Of a stretch of 64,000 nucleotides of DNA, positions 1 through 7,654 are shown piece after piece. The stretch spans positions 310,001 to 374,000 of the forward strand of contig NZ_JBFNQN010000001.1 in assembly GCF_040796495.1 (NCBI RefSeq), written 5' to 3'. The DNA comes from Kineococcus endophyticus (GTDB taxonomy: Bacteria > Actinomycetota > Actinomycetes > Actinomycetales > Kineococcaceae). A program made the position numbers and the translations under genes. The notes below the pieces were generated by a model that saw nothing but the letters and a program-made list of their open reading frames with translations, did not search any database and had not been told where the DNA came from. Each line of letters begins with the position of its first letter. The stretch's first letter is position 1.

Positions 1-14
1 CGCCGAACGCAGGA

Positions 15-45
15 ACGGCACCTCCCCGTGGTGGGGAGGTGCCGT
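15..45 (-). terminator. Hairpin terminator after the heptad-repeat gene
   Basis: Perfect 13-bp arms (15-27 and 33-45) enclose a 5-nt loop. The hairpin lies about 45 bp beyond the stop of the minus-strand gene at 92-469, so it probably ends that transcript. There is no long T tract, as is usual in such GC-rich DNA. Confidence 0.75.
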
Positions 46-91
46 CCGACCAGCTCGTGTCGGGGGGTGTCGAGCCTTCGGTCCGGTGCGC

Positions 92-469
92 TCAGCGCTC
101 CTTCTCGGCGGTCCAGGACTCCTTGCGCTCGACCGTGCTCTCCTTGCGGGTGACCGTCGACTCCTTGCGGTTGGTCGAGGACTCCTTGCGGTCGGTCGAG
201 CTCTCCTTGCGGTTGGTGGAGGACTCCTTGCGGTCCGTCGACGACTCCTTGCGGTCGGTCGAGGACTCCTTGCGCTGGGTGTCGGAGGAACCCTTGAGGC
301 CGGGCGCCGACTTCGTCACCGTCACGGTGGCGGACGGGGCGGCCGACGCCGACGCCGCCGCACCGAGACCGCCGCCGGCGATGACGGCGGCCGCGGTCAG
401 CGACAGGGCCGCGGTGCGCGCGAGGCGCTGCAGGGAACCGCGGGTGGACGTGGTCTGGCGCGTGGACAT
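92..469 (-). CDS. Secreted RKES heptad-repeat protein (unknown function)
   Basis: A 125-aa product. ATG at 469 is chosen because GGAGG lies 4 nt upstream; a longer in-frame start at 499 lacks this. Residues 1-45 form a signal peptide (Arg-rich start, hydrophobic core, Ala-x-Ala cleavage region). The rest is low-complexity and highly charged: after a short Ser/Thr/Val stretch come eight consecutive copies of a seven-residue unit, RKES followed by STD, STN, TVT or TVE, ending in a Glu/Lys tail. No catalytic motif is visible. The alternating Lys-Glu pattern could form an extended helix or disordered stalk at the cell surface; that is inference. I do not recognise a named family. Confidence 0.75.
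   Translation of the reverse strand: MSTRQTTSTRGSLQRLARTAALSLTAAAVIAGGGLGAAASASAAPSATVTVTKSAPGLKGSSDTQRKESSTDRKESSTDRKESSTNRKESSTDRKESSTNRKESTVTRKESTVERKESWTAEKER
119..286. repeat. 21-bp tandem coding repeat, 8 copies
   Basis: CTCCTTGCG recurs every 21 bp from 119 (119, 140, 161, 182, 203, 224, 245, 266). Each unit encodes one RKES heptad on the minus strand. Copy number may vary between strains by slippage or recombination. Confidence 0.9.
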
Positions 470-488
470 GGTGCCTCCGTGACGTGTG

Positions 489-506
489 CCCCGGTGCACA
501 CCGGGG
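489..506. promoter_or_regulatory. Palindrome in the 5' leader of the repeat gene
   Basis: CCCCGGTG-CA-CACCGGGG is a perfect 8-bp inverted repeat just upstream of the GGAGG site of the 92-469 gene. It could be an operator or an mRNA hairpin near the ribosome site. No regulator can be named. Confidence 0.4.
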
Positions 507-560
507 TGTCTGGTTGAGAGAACCGAACCGGTCGGAAGTGACGCCCCCGAACTAGGCCGT

Positions 561-592
561 CACGGTGAGCATATAGCTAGTTGCTCACCGTG
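561..592. promoter_or_regulatory. Interrupted palindrome, candidate operator
   Basis: CACGGTGAGCA and TGCTCACCGTG (11-bp perfect arms) flank a 10-bp AT-rich spacer, so half-site centres are 21 bp (two helical turns) apart. It sits in the 332-bp gene-free stretch 470-801, about 90 bp upstream of the repeat-protein start. The only other elements I see there are the leader palindrome and the pepA terminator. Confidence 0.45.
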
Positions 593-761
593 TAGGACAT
601 CAGAAGGAAGAGGATCACCCGTCTGGAGCAGTCCCGTCACCACGCCGGAAAGAATGCGGGATGAACATCGTGCGACGCAACGACTCGGCGTCGGAAAACG
701 ATCCCAGGTGATCACTTCCACGGCGCCCTCGCGCATTCCTGCGGCCGGCCTTCCGGAGAAT

Positions 762-787
762 GGACGTCCCCCTTCCGGGGGACGTCC
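762..787 (-). terminator. pepA terminator hairpin
   Basis: GGACGTCCCCC and its exact complement (11-bp arms, 4-nt loop TTCC) lie 15 bp beyond the pepA stop. Confidence 0.7.
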
Positions 788-801
788 GGAAACGGCCCTC
801 C

Positions 802-2304
802 TCAGCGCCGCGCGTGGTCCTCGGCGAGCGCCACGAGGGTGCGCACGGCGACGCCGGTCCCACCGCGGTGCGTGTAGCCCCACGGCTCGCCCGTCGCGAA
901 GGCGGGACCGGCGATGTCCAGGTGCGCCCACGGGATCGGCGTCCCCGCCGGCGTGCTGCCGACGAACTCGCGCAGGAAGACGGCGGCCACGAGCATCCCG
1001 CCGGCCCGGTCGCCGATGTTGGCCAGGTCCGCGACGGGGGAGTCCAGCGTCGCGCGCAGCTCATCGGGCAGCGGCATGGGCCAGAACGACTCCCCGGCCC
1101 GGTCGGCCGCGGCGAGCAGCGCGGTGCGGAACGCGTCGTCGTTGCCCATGACGCCCGAGACCCGGTTGCCCAGCGCGACGACCTGCGCACCCGTGAGGGT
1201 GGCGACGTCGACGACGGCGTCCGGCTGCTCGGCGGACGCGGCGACGAGGGCGTCGCCGAGGACGAGGCGGCCCTCGGCGTCGGTGTTGAGGACCTCGACC
1301 GTCGTCCCGCCGAACATCGTCAGGACGTCGGAGGGGCGGATCGCCGTGCCCGACGGCATGTTCTCGGCGACGGCCAGCCAGCCGGTCACCTTCACGGGCA
1401 GGTCCAGCTCGGCGACGGCGCGCACCGCGGCGAGGACGGCCGCCGCCCCCGACATGTCGCTCTTCATGGTCTCCATGCCGGCCGCCGGCTTGATCGACAG
1501 GCCGCCGGAGTCGAACGTGATGCCCTTGCCGACGAAGGCGAGGTGGCCCTTGGCGCGCGCCGGGGCGTGCTCGAGGACCACCAGGCGCGGCGGGCGCGAG
1601 GAGCCCTGGCCGACGCCGAGGATGCCGCCGTAGCCGCCGGCCGCCAGCGCCTCCTCGTCCAGCACGCGCACCGTCAACCCGGTGCCGGCGGCCGCCTGCA
1701 CGGCGGCGTCGGCGAGGTCGGCGGGCGCGAGGTCCGCGGGGGCGGTGTTGATGAGGTCGCGAGCGGTGTGCACGGCCGCGGCCACCACGCCGGCGCGGTC
1801 GAGCGCCGCGCGCAGCGCCTTGTCCCGCGGCTTGTCGACGAGCAGCGTCACCTCGGCGACGGGTTCGCGGGTCGCGGCGCGGTAGCGGGTGAAGGCGTAG
1901 GCGCCCAGGGCCGCGCCCTCGGCGAGGGCCGCGGCCGCCGTGGCGTCCGCCACCGGCAGGCCCAGCGCCACGCGGCGGTGCCCGGCGAGCGCGCGGATGG
2001 CCGCACCGGTCGCGCGGCGCAGCGCCTCGGCGTCGGGGGAGGCCCCCACGCCCGTGAGGGCGACGAGACCGGTGCCCAGTCCCGCGACGCCCGGCACGAG
2101 GTGGACCTGACCGGCCGCCCCGGTGGCGCCGATGGCGACGGCGGCGTCGACGAGGGCGGAGCGGGTCGCCCGGGGGAGGTCCTCACCCCCCAGCAGGACG
2201 GGCGCGGTGGCCTTCGCACCCGGCGCGGCGGGCGTCAGCCCGAGCACCAGGGCGTCCACCGACACGCTCTTGACCGACTTGCTGCTGAGGAGGAGACGCG
2301 GCAC
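802..2304 (-). CDS. pepA: Leucyl aminopeptidase (M17 cytosol aminopeptidase)
   Basis: A 500-aa cytoplasmic metalloexopeptidase that removes N-terminal residues during peptide turnover. The C-terminal catalytic half carries the M17 signature N-T-D-A-E-G-R-L (about residues 338-345) and the lysine/metal segment VGKGITFDSGGLSIKP (about 257-272). The N-terminal half is the usual, less conserved alpha/beta domain. Length is normal for the family. The GTG start at 2304 lies 6 nt after a TAGGGT hexamer on the minus strand, which suggests a leaderless mRNA. It diverges from the GNAT gene with only 22 bp between starts. Confidence 0.93.
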   Translation of the reverse strand: MPRLLLSSKSVKSVSVDALVLGLTPAAPGAKATAPVLLGGEDLPRATRSALVDAAVAIGATGAAGQVHLVPGVAGLGTGLVALTGVGASPDAEALRRATGAAIRALAGHRRVALGLPVADATAAAALAEGAALGAYAFTRYRAATREPVAEVTLLVDKPRDKALRAALDRAGVVAAAVHTARDLINTAPADLAPADLADAAVQAAAGTGLTVRVLDEEALAAGGYGGILGVGQGSSRPPRLVVLEHAPARAKGHLAFVGKGITFDSGGLSIKPAAGMETMKSDMSGAAAVLAAVRAVAELDLPVKVTGWLAVAENMPSGTAIRPSDVLTMFGGTTVEVLNTDAEGRLVLGDALVAASAEQPDAVVDVATLTGAQVVALGNRVSGVMGNDDAFRTALLAAADRAGESFWPMPLPDELRATLDSPVADLANIGDRAGGMLVAAVFLREFVGSTPAGTPIPWAHLDIAGPAFATGEPWGYTHRGGTGVAVRTLVALAEDHARR

Positions 2305-2310
2305 CCGGGC

Positions 2311-2320
2311 ACCCTAACGT
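2311..2320. promoter_or_regulatory. Overlapping divergent -10 elements of pepA and the GNAT gene
   Basis: Reading right, TAACGT (2315-2320) ends 6 nt before GTG 2327. Reading left, TAGGGT (complement of 2311-2316) ends 6 nt before GTG 2304. The two hexamers share the TA at 2315-2316, so both leaderless promoters occupy the same DNA. Confidence 0.6.
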
Positions 2321-2326
2321 GACCGT

Positions 2327-3040
2327 GTGCGAGCAGCCGGGGACGAGGGTGGGGCGGACGGGACCGGGCCGGAGGTCGTCCCGGGGGTCCGGTGGCGGCC
2401 CGTCGTGCCCGACGACGCCCCGGTGCTGTCGGTCCTGTGCCGGCTGACGGGGGACAGCGGCGCCGACGCGAGCGCCCGCACGGCCTTCCCCGACCTGCTC
2501 GGTGACGTGTACGCCGCGCCCTACGCCCACGCCTACGGCGTCGACGGCGCCTCCTTCGGCACCCTCGTCCTCGACGAGGAGGGCCCGGCGGGCTACGTGC
2601 TGGGCTGCCTCGACACGGCCCGGTTCGAGGCCTGGCGCGAGGAGCACTGGTGGCCGCCGCTGCGCCGCCGGTACCCGCGCCCGGAGGACGGGTTCGCCGG
2701 CACCTACGACGAGTGGCTCCTGCGGATCGTCCACGAGGGCGTGCGGCCGGACCCGCTGTGGGCGGACGACTCCTCGCAGCAGTCACCGCGGTACCCCTCG
2801 CACCTGCACGTCGACCTGCTGCCGCGGCTGCAGGGGCGCGGGCTCGGCCGGCGGCTCGTCGACCGGCTGTGCGCCCAGCTGGCCGCCGCGGGGTCCCCGG
2901 GCGTGCACCTGGGGGTCTCGGCGGCCAACCCCGGTGCGGTGGAGTTCTACCGCCGCACCGGGTTCATCGAGCTGGACCGCTCGGCCACCGGTCACACGTT
3001 CGGGCGGGCGCTGTCCTCGTCGGGGGCGGCCTCGGTCTGA
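2327..3040 (+). CDS. GNAT family N-acetyltransferase
   Basis: A 237-aa acetyl-CoA-dependent acyltransferase of unknown substrate. The acetyl-CoA loop reads GRGLGRRLVDRL (about residues 168-179) and is followed by the typical C-terminal strand and helix LGVSAANPGAVEFYRRTGF. The N-terminal region has the expected first strand (WRPVVPDDAPVLSVL). GTG 2327 fits a leaderless start after TAACGT. The last 49 bp overlap the convergent cobT-like gene, so the two coding ends share DNA. Confidence 0.8.
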   Translation: MRAAGDEGGADGTGPEVVPGVRWRPVVPDDAPVLSVLCRLTGDSGADASARTAFPDLLGDVYAAPYAHAYGVDGASFGTLVLDEEGPAGYVLGCLDTARFEAWREEHWWPPLRRRYPRPEDGFAGTYDEWLLRIVHEGVRPDPLWADDSSQQSPRYPSHLHVDLLPRLQGRGLGRRLVDRLCAQLAAAGSPGVHLGVSAANPGAVEFYRRTGFIELDRSATGHTFGRALSSSGAASV

Positions 3041-4164
3041 GCCTCCGGGGCGGCCTCGGGCTCGGGCTCGATCTCGGGTTCTGATTCCGGCTCGGGCTCG
3101 GGTTCCGGGTCCGGCAGCGGCGGCAGGTCCGCCTCGTCGGCCGCGGCGAGCGTCTGCGCCGCCCGCAGCACCCCGACGGCGGCGAGGGCACCGGCCCCGC
3201 CCCCGCGCCCGGCGCCGAGCTCGAGCACGGGCGGCAGCTTGAGCCGCTCGGCGGCCAGGGCCTGCGCCGGTTCGGCCGTCGAGGCCCCCAGCTGCCACCA
3301 CTTCTCCGCACCCGGGACCCCGCGGGAGGCCAGCAGGGCCGCCGCGATCCCGAGGCTGCCGTCGAGCAGGACGGGGGTGCGGCGGGCGGCCGAGCGGAGC
3401 AGGAACCCGACGGCCGCCGCGACGTCGGCGCTGCCGACGGCCTGCAGGACGGCGGTCGGCCGCGTCGCCAGCTTGCGGCCGCGGCGGACGGCGTCGCGCA
3501 CGGCGGCGGTCTTGCGCATCCAGGCGTCGTCGTCGATCCCGCTGCCGCGGCCCACGACGTCGACCGCGCCCTTGCGCAGGCAGACGGCCACGAGCGTCGA
3601 GGCGACCGCCGTGGCGCCGACCCCCAGGTCGCCCAGCACGAGCAGGTCCACGCCGGCGTCGACGGCGGCGTCGGCCACCTCGGCGCCCGTCCGCACGGCC
3701 GCCTCGACCTCGGCCTCGGTCAGGGCGTCCTCGCGGGCGACGTCGCCGGAGGGGTGCAGGGCCCCGGTCAGGACGGAGGCCGGGACGTCCACGGGTCCGT
3801 CCGCGCCCCAGTCCACACCCAGGGCGTGCACCTCGACGTGCGCGCCGACCTGCGCGGCCAGGGTGGCGACGGGTCCGCGCCCGGCGACCAGGTCGCGGAC
3901 GGCGGAGGCGGTCCAGCCCGGTTCCAGGCGGGAGATGCCGCGCGCCGCGACACCGTGGTCGCCGGCGAAGACGACGAGGCGGACGCGGTCCAGCGGCGCG
4001 GCGACGTCCCGGTCCTGCGTCCCGGCCAGCCACCGCGCGAGCTCGTCGGCGCGGGAGGCCGGGAGCAGGGGCGCCACCCGGCGCGGCCGCGCCTCGGAGG
4101 TGTGCGGGGAGCGCAGGCCCTCCGCGATCTCGCGCAGGTTCAACGGCCGCGGGCCGTCGGTCAT
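2992..4164 (-). CDS. cobT: CobT-like nicotinate-nucleotide:DMB phosphoribosyltransferase, altered active site
   Basis: A 390-aa protein of the family that makes alpha-ribazole phosphate from nicotinate mononucleotide and dimethylbenzimidazole in cobalamin lower-loop assembly. Family features include FAGDHGVAARGIS (about 70-82) and GDLGVGATAVAST. ATG 4164 is taken because the family N-terminus begins there; the upstream in-frame extension looks non-coding. Two oddities stand out. The motif that holds the catalytic glutamate in the Salmonella enzyme (RLGEGSGA-like) reads G-R-G-G-G-A-G-A near residues 316-323, so Glu appears to be Gly. A Pro-Glu-rich tail occupies about 348-390. No other cobalamin gene or obvious cobalamin riboswitch is nearby. 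Family membership is firm; activity is uncertain. Confidence 0.75.
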   Translation of the reverse strand: MTDGPRPLNLREIAEGLRSPHTSEARPRRVAPLLPASRADELARWLAGTQDRDVAAPLDRVRLVVFAGDHGVAARGISRLEPGWTASAVRDLVAGRGPVATLAAQVGAHVEVHALGVDWGADGPVDVPASVLTGALHPSGDVAREDALTEAEVEAAVRTGAEVADAAVDAGVDLLVLGDLGVGATAVASTLVAVCLRKGAVDVVGRGSGIDDDAWMRKTAAVRDAVRRGRKLATRPTAVLQAVGSADVAAAVGFLLRSAARRTPVLLDGSLGIAAALLASRGVPGAEKWWQLGASTAEPAQALAAERLKLPPVLELGAGRGGGAGALAAVGVLRAAQTLAAADEADLPPLPDPEPEPEPESEPEIEPEPEAAPEAQTEAAPDEDSARPNV

Positions 4165-4290
4165 CGGGACTCCTCGTGGACGGGGGCGGGGCGTGGTGCG
4201 GGGAAGGGTCCGCGTGTGCCCCGGCATGGTCCCACCCGCTCGTCCCGGTGGCGGTGCGCCCACCGTCCGGCGGGTCGCACACGGACAGGG

Positions 4291-4319
4291 TTGTCGCGCC
4301 GGAGCGCCCCGCCTACCGT
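4291..4319 (+). promoter_or_regulatory. Sigma-70-type promoter of the GAF regulator gene
   Basis: TTGTCG (4291-4296), a 17-bp spacer, then TACCGT (4314-4319). The predicted transcript starts near 4326, giving a leader of about 38 nt before ATG 4364. The remainder of the 199-bp gap to the cobT-like gene shows nothing else I can name. Confidence 0.55.
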
Positions 4320-4363
4320 GAACGCACCCGGGCCCGAGGACGGCCCCGGGGGGAGGTCGGGGG

Positions 4364-5626
4364 ATGACGTCGGGGGAGTCGACCGGGGCGCGCGAGGACT
4401 GGCTGGCCCGGACGGCCGGTACCGCGGTGGGCACACCGCTGCCCGGAGCCCGTGAGCTCGTCTCCTCCTCCTGGTGGCGCGCCCGGCGCACGGGCCTGGA
4501 CCCCGACCGCGTCGCCCCGCCCGTCGTGGCCGACCCCTCCGACCTGCGCGCCCGTCGCGAGGCGCACCCGCTGGCCGCCGTGCTGCCGACCGCCCGCCGG
4601 CTGCTCCTGGCCGAGCCCCTGGGCGTGCCCGTCCTCATGGCCGTCAGCGACGCCGACGGGACGCTGCTGTGGGTGGAGGGCGACGCGGGTCTGCGGCGGG
4701 CCGCCGACCGGATGGCCTTCACCGAGGGCGCCCGCTGGAGCGAGGACGTCGCCGGCACCAACGCGCCCGGCACGGCGCTGGCCCTGGGACGACCCGTCCG
4801 GGTGAGCCAGGGGGAGCACTACGCCACGGCCGTGGCGGGGTGGAGCTGTTCGGCGGCCCCGGTCCGCCACCCCCTGACCGGTGAGGTCCTCGGCGTCCTG
4901 GACCTCACCGGGGGCGACGACCTCGGCCGCGAGCGGGCCCTGGAGTTCGTGCAGGCCGCCGTCGGGGCCGTGGAGGCCGAGCTGCGGGTGGTGGCCCTGC
5001 GGCGCCGGCTCGCGCCCGGGGTGGCCGCACCGACGCCCACGACACCCCGCCTGTCGGTCCTCGGGCCCGCGCCGACGCTCACGGCCGGAGGTCAGACCCG
5101 TCCGTTGTCGTTGCGGCACAGCGAGGTCCTGCTCCTCCTGGCCCTCGCGCCGGCGTCGGGGCTGTCCGCCGCGCAGCTCGCGGCCGAGCTCGACGAGCGC
5201 GACCTCGCCCCCGTCTCGGTGCGCGCCGAGGTCCACCGCCTGCGGGCGGTCCTGCGCGACCGCACGCACGGTGGCCTGGACCTGTCGCCGGCGCCCTACC
5301 GGGTCGTCGGGGAGCTGCGCTGCGACGCGCTCGACGTGCGCACCGCGCTGCGGGCCGGACGGGTCCGCGAGGCCGTCGCGGACTGGTCGGGGGACCTGCT
5401 GCCGGGATCGGACGCGCCGGGGGTCCGCGACCTGCGCGAGGAGCTGCTCCTGGAGCTGCGCTCGGCCGTCCTGGAGGGCGACGACGACCGCGCCCTGCTG
5501 GAGTTCTCGCGCACCGAGGCCGGTCGCCGCGACGTCGTCGTCGCCCGCGACCTCGTCGCGCGGTTGGGTCCCGGTGACCCCGGCCGCGCGGAGGCGCTGG
5601 CCCGCTGGGAGCGGCTGCGCGGCTGA
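4364..5626 (+). CDS. GAF-domain transcriptional activator of the aldehyde module (AcoR-like)
   Basis: A 420-aa predicted cytoplasmic regulator. Residues about 60-190 resemble the AcoR-type GAF sensor ([38 protein letters not shown]). Unlike sigma-54 AcoR proteins it has no AAA+ domain. A winged-helix-like segment at about 240-330 ([22 protein letters not shown], then [14 protein letters not shown]) probably binds DNA, followed by a helical C-terminus. The aldehyde dehydrogenase and DUF779 genes directly downstream are its likely targets; the effector is probably an alcohol, aldehyde or acetoin. Function is inferred from architecture and position. Confidence 0.75.
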   Translation: MTSGESTGAREDWLARTAGTAVGTPLPGARELVSSSWWRARRTGLDPDRVAPPVVADPSDLRARREAHPLAAVLPTARRLLLAEPLGVPVLMAVSDADGTLLWVEGDAGLRRAADRMAFTEGARWSEDVAGTNAPGTALALGRPVRVSQGEHYATAVAGWSCSAAPVRHPLTGEVLGVLDLTGGDDLGRERALEFVQAAVGAVEAELRVVALRRRLAPGVAAPTPTTPRLSVLGPAPTLTAGGQTRPLSLRHSEVLLLLALAPASGLSAAQLAAELDERDLAPVSVRAEVHRLRAVLRDRTHGGLDLSPAPYRVVGELRCDALDVRTALRAGRVREAVADWSGDLLPGSDAPGVRDLREELLLELRSAVLEGDDDRALLEFSRTEAGRRDVVVARDLVARLGPGDPGRAEALARWERLRG

Positions 5627-5640
5627 CCCTGGCCGGGAGG

Positions 5641-5658
5641 TGCAACGGCGTTGCAACG
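5641..5658 (+). promoter_or_regulatory. Candidate operator upstream of the aldehyde dehydrogenase gene
   Basis: TGCAAC-GGC-GTTGCA (5641-5655) is a perfect inverted repeat. TGCAACG also recurs directly 11 bp later (5652-5658). It lies in the 98-bp gap between the activator and its presumed target and is a good candidate site for that activator. No convincing -10/-35 pair is visible. Confidence 0.4.
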
Positions 5659-5724
5659 CCCGCGGGCGCAGGGTGGGGCCACGGCGACGGAGCAGTCGTC
5701 GTCCCCTCACCGTGGAGGTCTCCC

Positions 5725-7248
5725 ATGCCGGTCTACGAGGCACCCGGACGCGCCGGGAGCGTCGTCGAGTACGCCGACCGCTACGACCACTGGATCGGCG
5801 GCGAACGCGTCGCCCCCGCCGAGGGCCAGTACTTCGAGAACCCCAGTCCCGTCAACGGCCAGACGTTCACCGAGGTCGCCCGCGGCACGGCCGCCGACAT
5901 CGAACGCGCCCTCGACGCCGCGCACGCCGCCGCCCCCGCCTGGGGCCGGACGTCCGTCGCCGAACGCGCCCTCGTCCTGAACCGCATCGCCGACCGCATC
6001 GAGGCGAACCTCGAGAAGCTGGCCGTCGCCGAGTCGTGGGACAACGGCAAACCCGTCCGCGAGTGCCTCGCCGCCGACCTGCCCCTCGTCGTGGACCACC
6101 TGCGGTACTTCGCCGGGGTCGTCCGCGCCCAGGAGGGCGGGATCTCCCAGATCGACGACGACACCGTCGCGTACCACTTCCACGAACCCCTCGGCGTGGT
6201 CGGGCAGATCATCCCCTGGAACTTCCCGCTGCTCATGGCGATCTGGAAGCTGGCCCCCGCGCTCGCGGCGGGCAACGCCGTCGTCCTCAAGCCGGCCGAG
6301 CAGACGCCGGCCTCGATCATGCTGCTCATGGACGTCATCGGGGACCTGCTGCCCCCGGGCGTCGTCAACGTCGTCAACGGGTTCGGCGCCGAGGCCGGCA
6401 AACCCCTGGCGAGCAACCCGCGCATCCGCAAGATCGCCTTCACGGGCGAGACGACCACCGGCCGGCTGATCATGCAGTACGCCAGCCAGAACCTCATCCC
6501 CGTGACCCTGGAACTCGGCGGCAAGAGCCCGAACGTGTTCTTCGACGACGTCGCCGCCGAGCGCGACGACTTCTACGACAAGGCCCTCGAGGGGTTCACG
6601 ATGTTCGCCCTCAACCAGGGCGAGGTGTGCACGTGCCCGTCGCGGGCCCTGGTGCAGAGCGGCATCTACGACTCGTTCCTGGCCCACGCCCTCGAGCGGA
6701 CGAAGGCCGTCAAGCAGGGCAACCCGCTCGACACCGAGACGATGATCGGCGCGCAGGCCAGCAACGACCAGCTCGAGAAGATCCTGTCCTACATCGACAT
6801 CGGCAAGAAGGAGGGCGCGAGGCTGCTGACGGGCGGGGAGCGCGCCGACCTCGGCGGGGAGCTGTCCGGCGGGTACTACGTGAACCCGACGGTGTTCGAG
6901 GGCGACAACTCGATGCGCATCTTCCAGGAGGAGATCTTCGGGCCCGTCGTCTCCGTCACCCGGTTCGACCACCCGGACGACGCCCTGAAGATCGCCAACG
7001 ACACGCTCTACGGCCTCGGGGCGGGCGTGTGGTCGCGCGACATCCACCTCGCCTACCGCATGGGCCGCGGCATCCAGGCCGGGCGGGTGTGGACGAACAA
7101 CTACCACGCCTACCCCGCGCACGCGGCGTTCGGCGGGTACAAGAGCTCGGGGATCGGCCGCGAGAACCACGCCATGATGCTCGACCACTACCAGCAGACG
7201 AAGAACCTGTTGGTCAGCTACTCGACGTCCAAGCTCGGTTTCTTCTGA
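5725..7248 (+). CDS. NAD-dependent aldehyde dehydrogenase (acetaldehyde/AldA-ExaC type)
   Basis: A 507-aa soluble enzyme that oxidises short-chain aldehydes, probably acetaldehyde, to acids with NAD. The Rossmann-type cofactor region includes [21 protein letters not shown] and FTGETTTGR. The catalytic base motif LELGGKSP falls near residue 262, and the nucleophilic cysteine lies in GEVCTCPSR near 302. A GGAGG box 7 nt upstream supports ATG 5725. Length and motifs match the ExaC/AcoD group commonly paired with AcoR-type regulators and DUF779 proteins, as here. The DUF779 gene starts 1 nt after its stop. Confidence 0.92.
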   Translation: MPVYEAPGRAGSVVEYADRYDHWIGGERVAPAEGQYFENPSPVNGQTFTEVARGTAADIERALDAAHAAAPAWGRTSVAERALVLNRIADRIEANLEKLAVAESWDNGKPVRECLAADLPLVVDHLRYFAGVVRAQEGGISQIDDDTVAYHFHEPLGVVGQIIPWNFPLLMAIWKLAPALAAGNAVVLKPAEQTPASIMLLMDVIGDLLPPGVVNVVNGFGAEAGKPLASNPRIRKIAFTGETTTGRLIMQYASQNLIPVTLELGGKSPNVFFDDVAAERDDFYDKALEGFTMFALNQGEVCTCPSRALVQSGIYDSFLAHALERTKAVKQGNPLDTETMIGAQASNDQLEKILSYIDIGKKEGARLLTGGERADLGGELSGGYYVNPTVFEGDNSMRIFQEEIFGPVVSVTRFDHPDDALKIANDTLYGLGAGVWSRDIHLAYRMGRGIQAGRVWTNNYHAYPAHAAFGGYKSSGIGRENHAMMLDHYQQTKNLLVSYSTSKLGFF

Positions 7249-7249
7249 G

Positions 7250-7618
7250 GTGGCCGTCGGTCTGACCCCGGAGGCCGCGGCGGAGCTCCGCAGCCTCCGG
7301 GCCCGGCACGGGGACCTGATGTTCCACCAGTCCGGGGGGTGCTGCGACGGCAGTTCTCCCATGTGCTTCGCGGACGGCGACTTCATCCTGTCGGACGCGG
7401 ACGAGTTCCTCGGGAACGTCGAGGTCCCACCGCTCGACGGTGCGGACGGACGGACCGAGGGGTTCACCGTGGGTGTGTGGATGTCGAAGGAGCAGTACCG
7501 GGTGTGGTCGCACACGGAGCTGACCATCGACCTGGTCCCCGGCCGGGGTTCGGGGTTCTCCCTGGAGGCCCCGGACGGGGTGCGGTTCCTCGTCCGCTCC
7601 GACGTCTGCCGCGTCTGA
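7250..7618 (+). CDS. DUF779 domain protein
   Basis: A 122-aa small cytoplasmic protein of the DUF779 family, which is often encoded next to aldehyde dehydrogenases. The conserved segment M-F-H-Q-S-G-G-C-C-D-G-S near residues 24-35 contains a vicinal Cys pair; more acidic and aromatic conserved residues follow. GTG 7250 begins immediately after the dehydrogenase stop, implying translational coupling in one operon. A role in protecting or maturing the dehydrogenase, or handling metal or aldehyde, is plausible but unproven. Confidence 0.85.
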   Translation: MAVGLTPEAAAELRSLRARHGDLMFHQSGGCCDGSSPMCFADGDFILSDADEFLGNVEVPPLDGADGRTEGFTVGVWMSKEQYRVWSHTELTIDLVPGRGSGFSLEAPDGVRFLVRSDVCRV

Positions 7619-7654
7619 GCCCCGCCGGGGGGCGCCGCTCGCTACGGTGGCGCC

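Noticed and set aside
119-286. Possible CRISPR-like array
   Set aside because: The 21-bp repeats are contiguous with no spacers and encode an in-frame heptad, so this is a coding repeat.
4165-4363. Cobalamin riboswitch upstream of the CobT-like gene
   Set aside because: No recognisable B12-box or matching stems in the 199-bp gap; the gene may not be cobalamin-regulated.
4881-7265. A 794-codon plus-strand frame
   Set aside because: It overlaps the GAF regulator and aldehyde dehydrogenase in another frame; the product is Arg-rich and lacks motifs.
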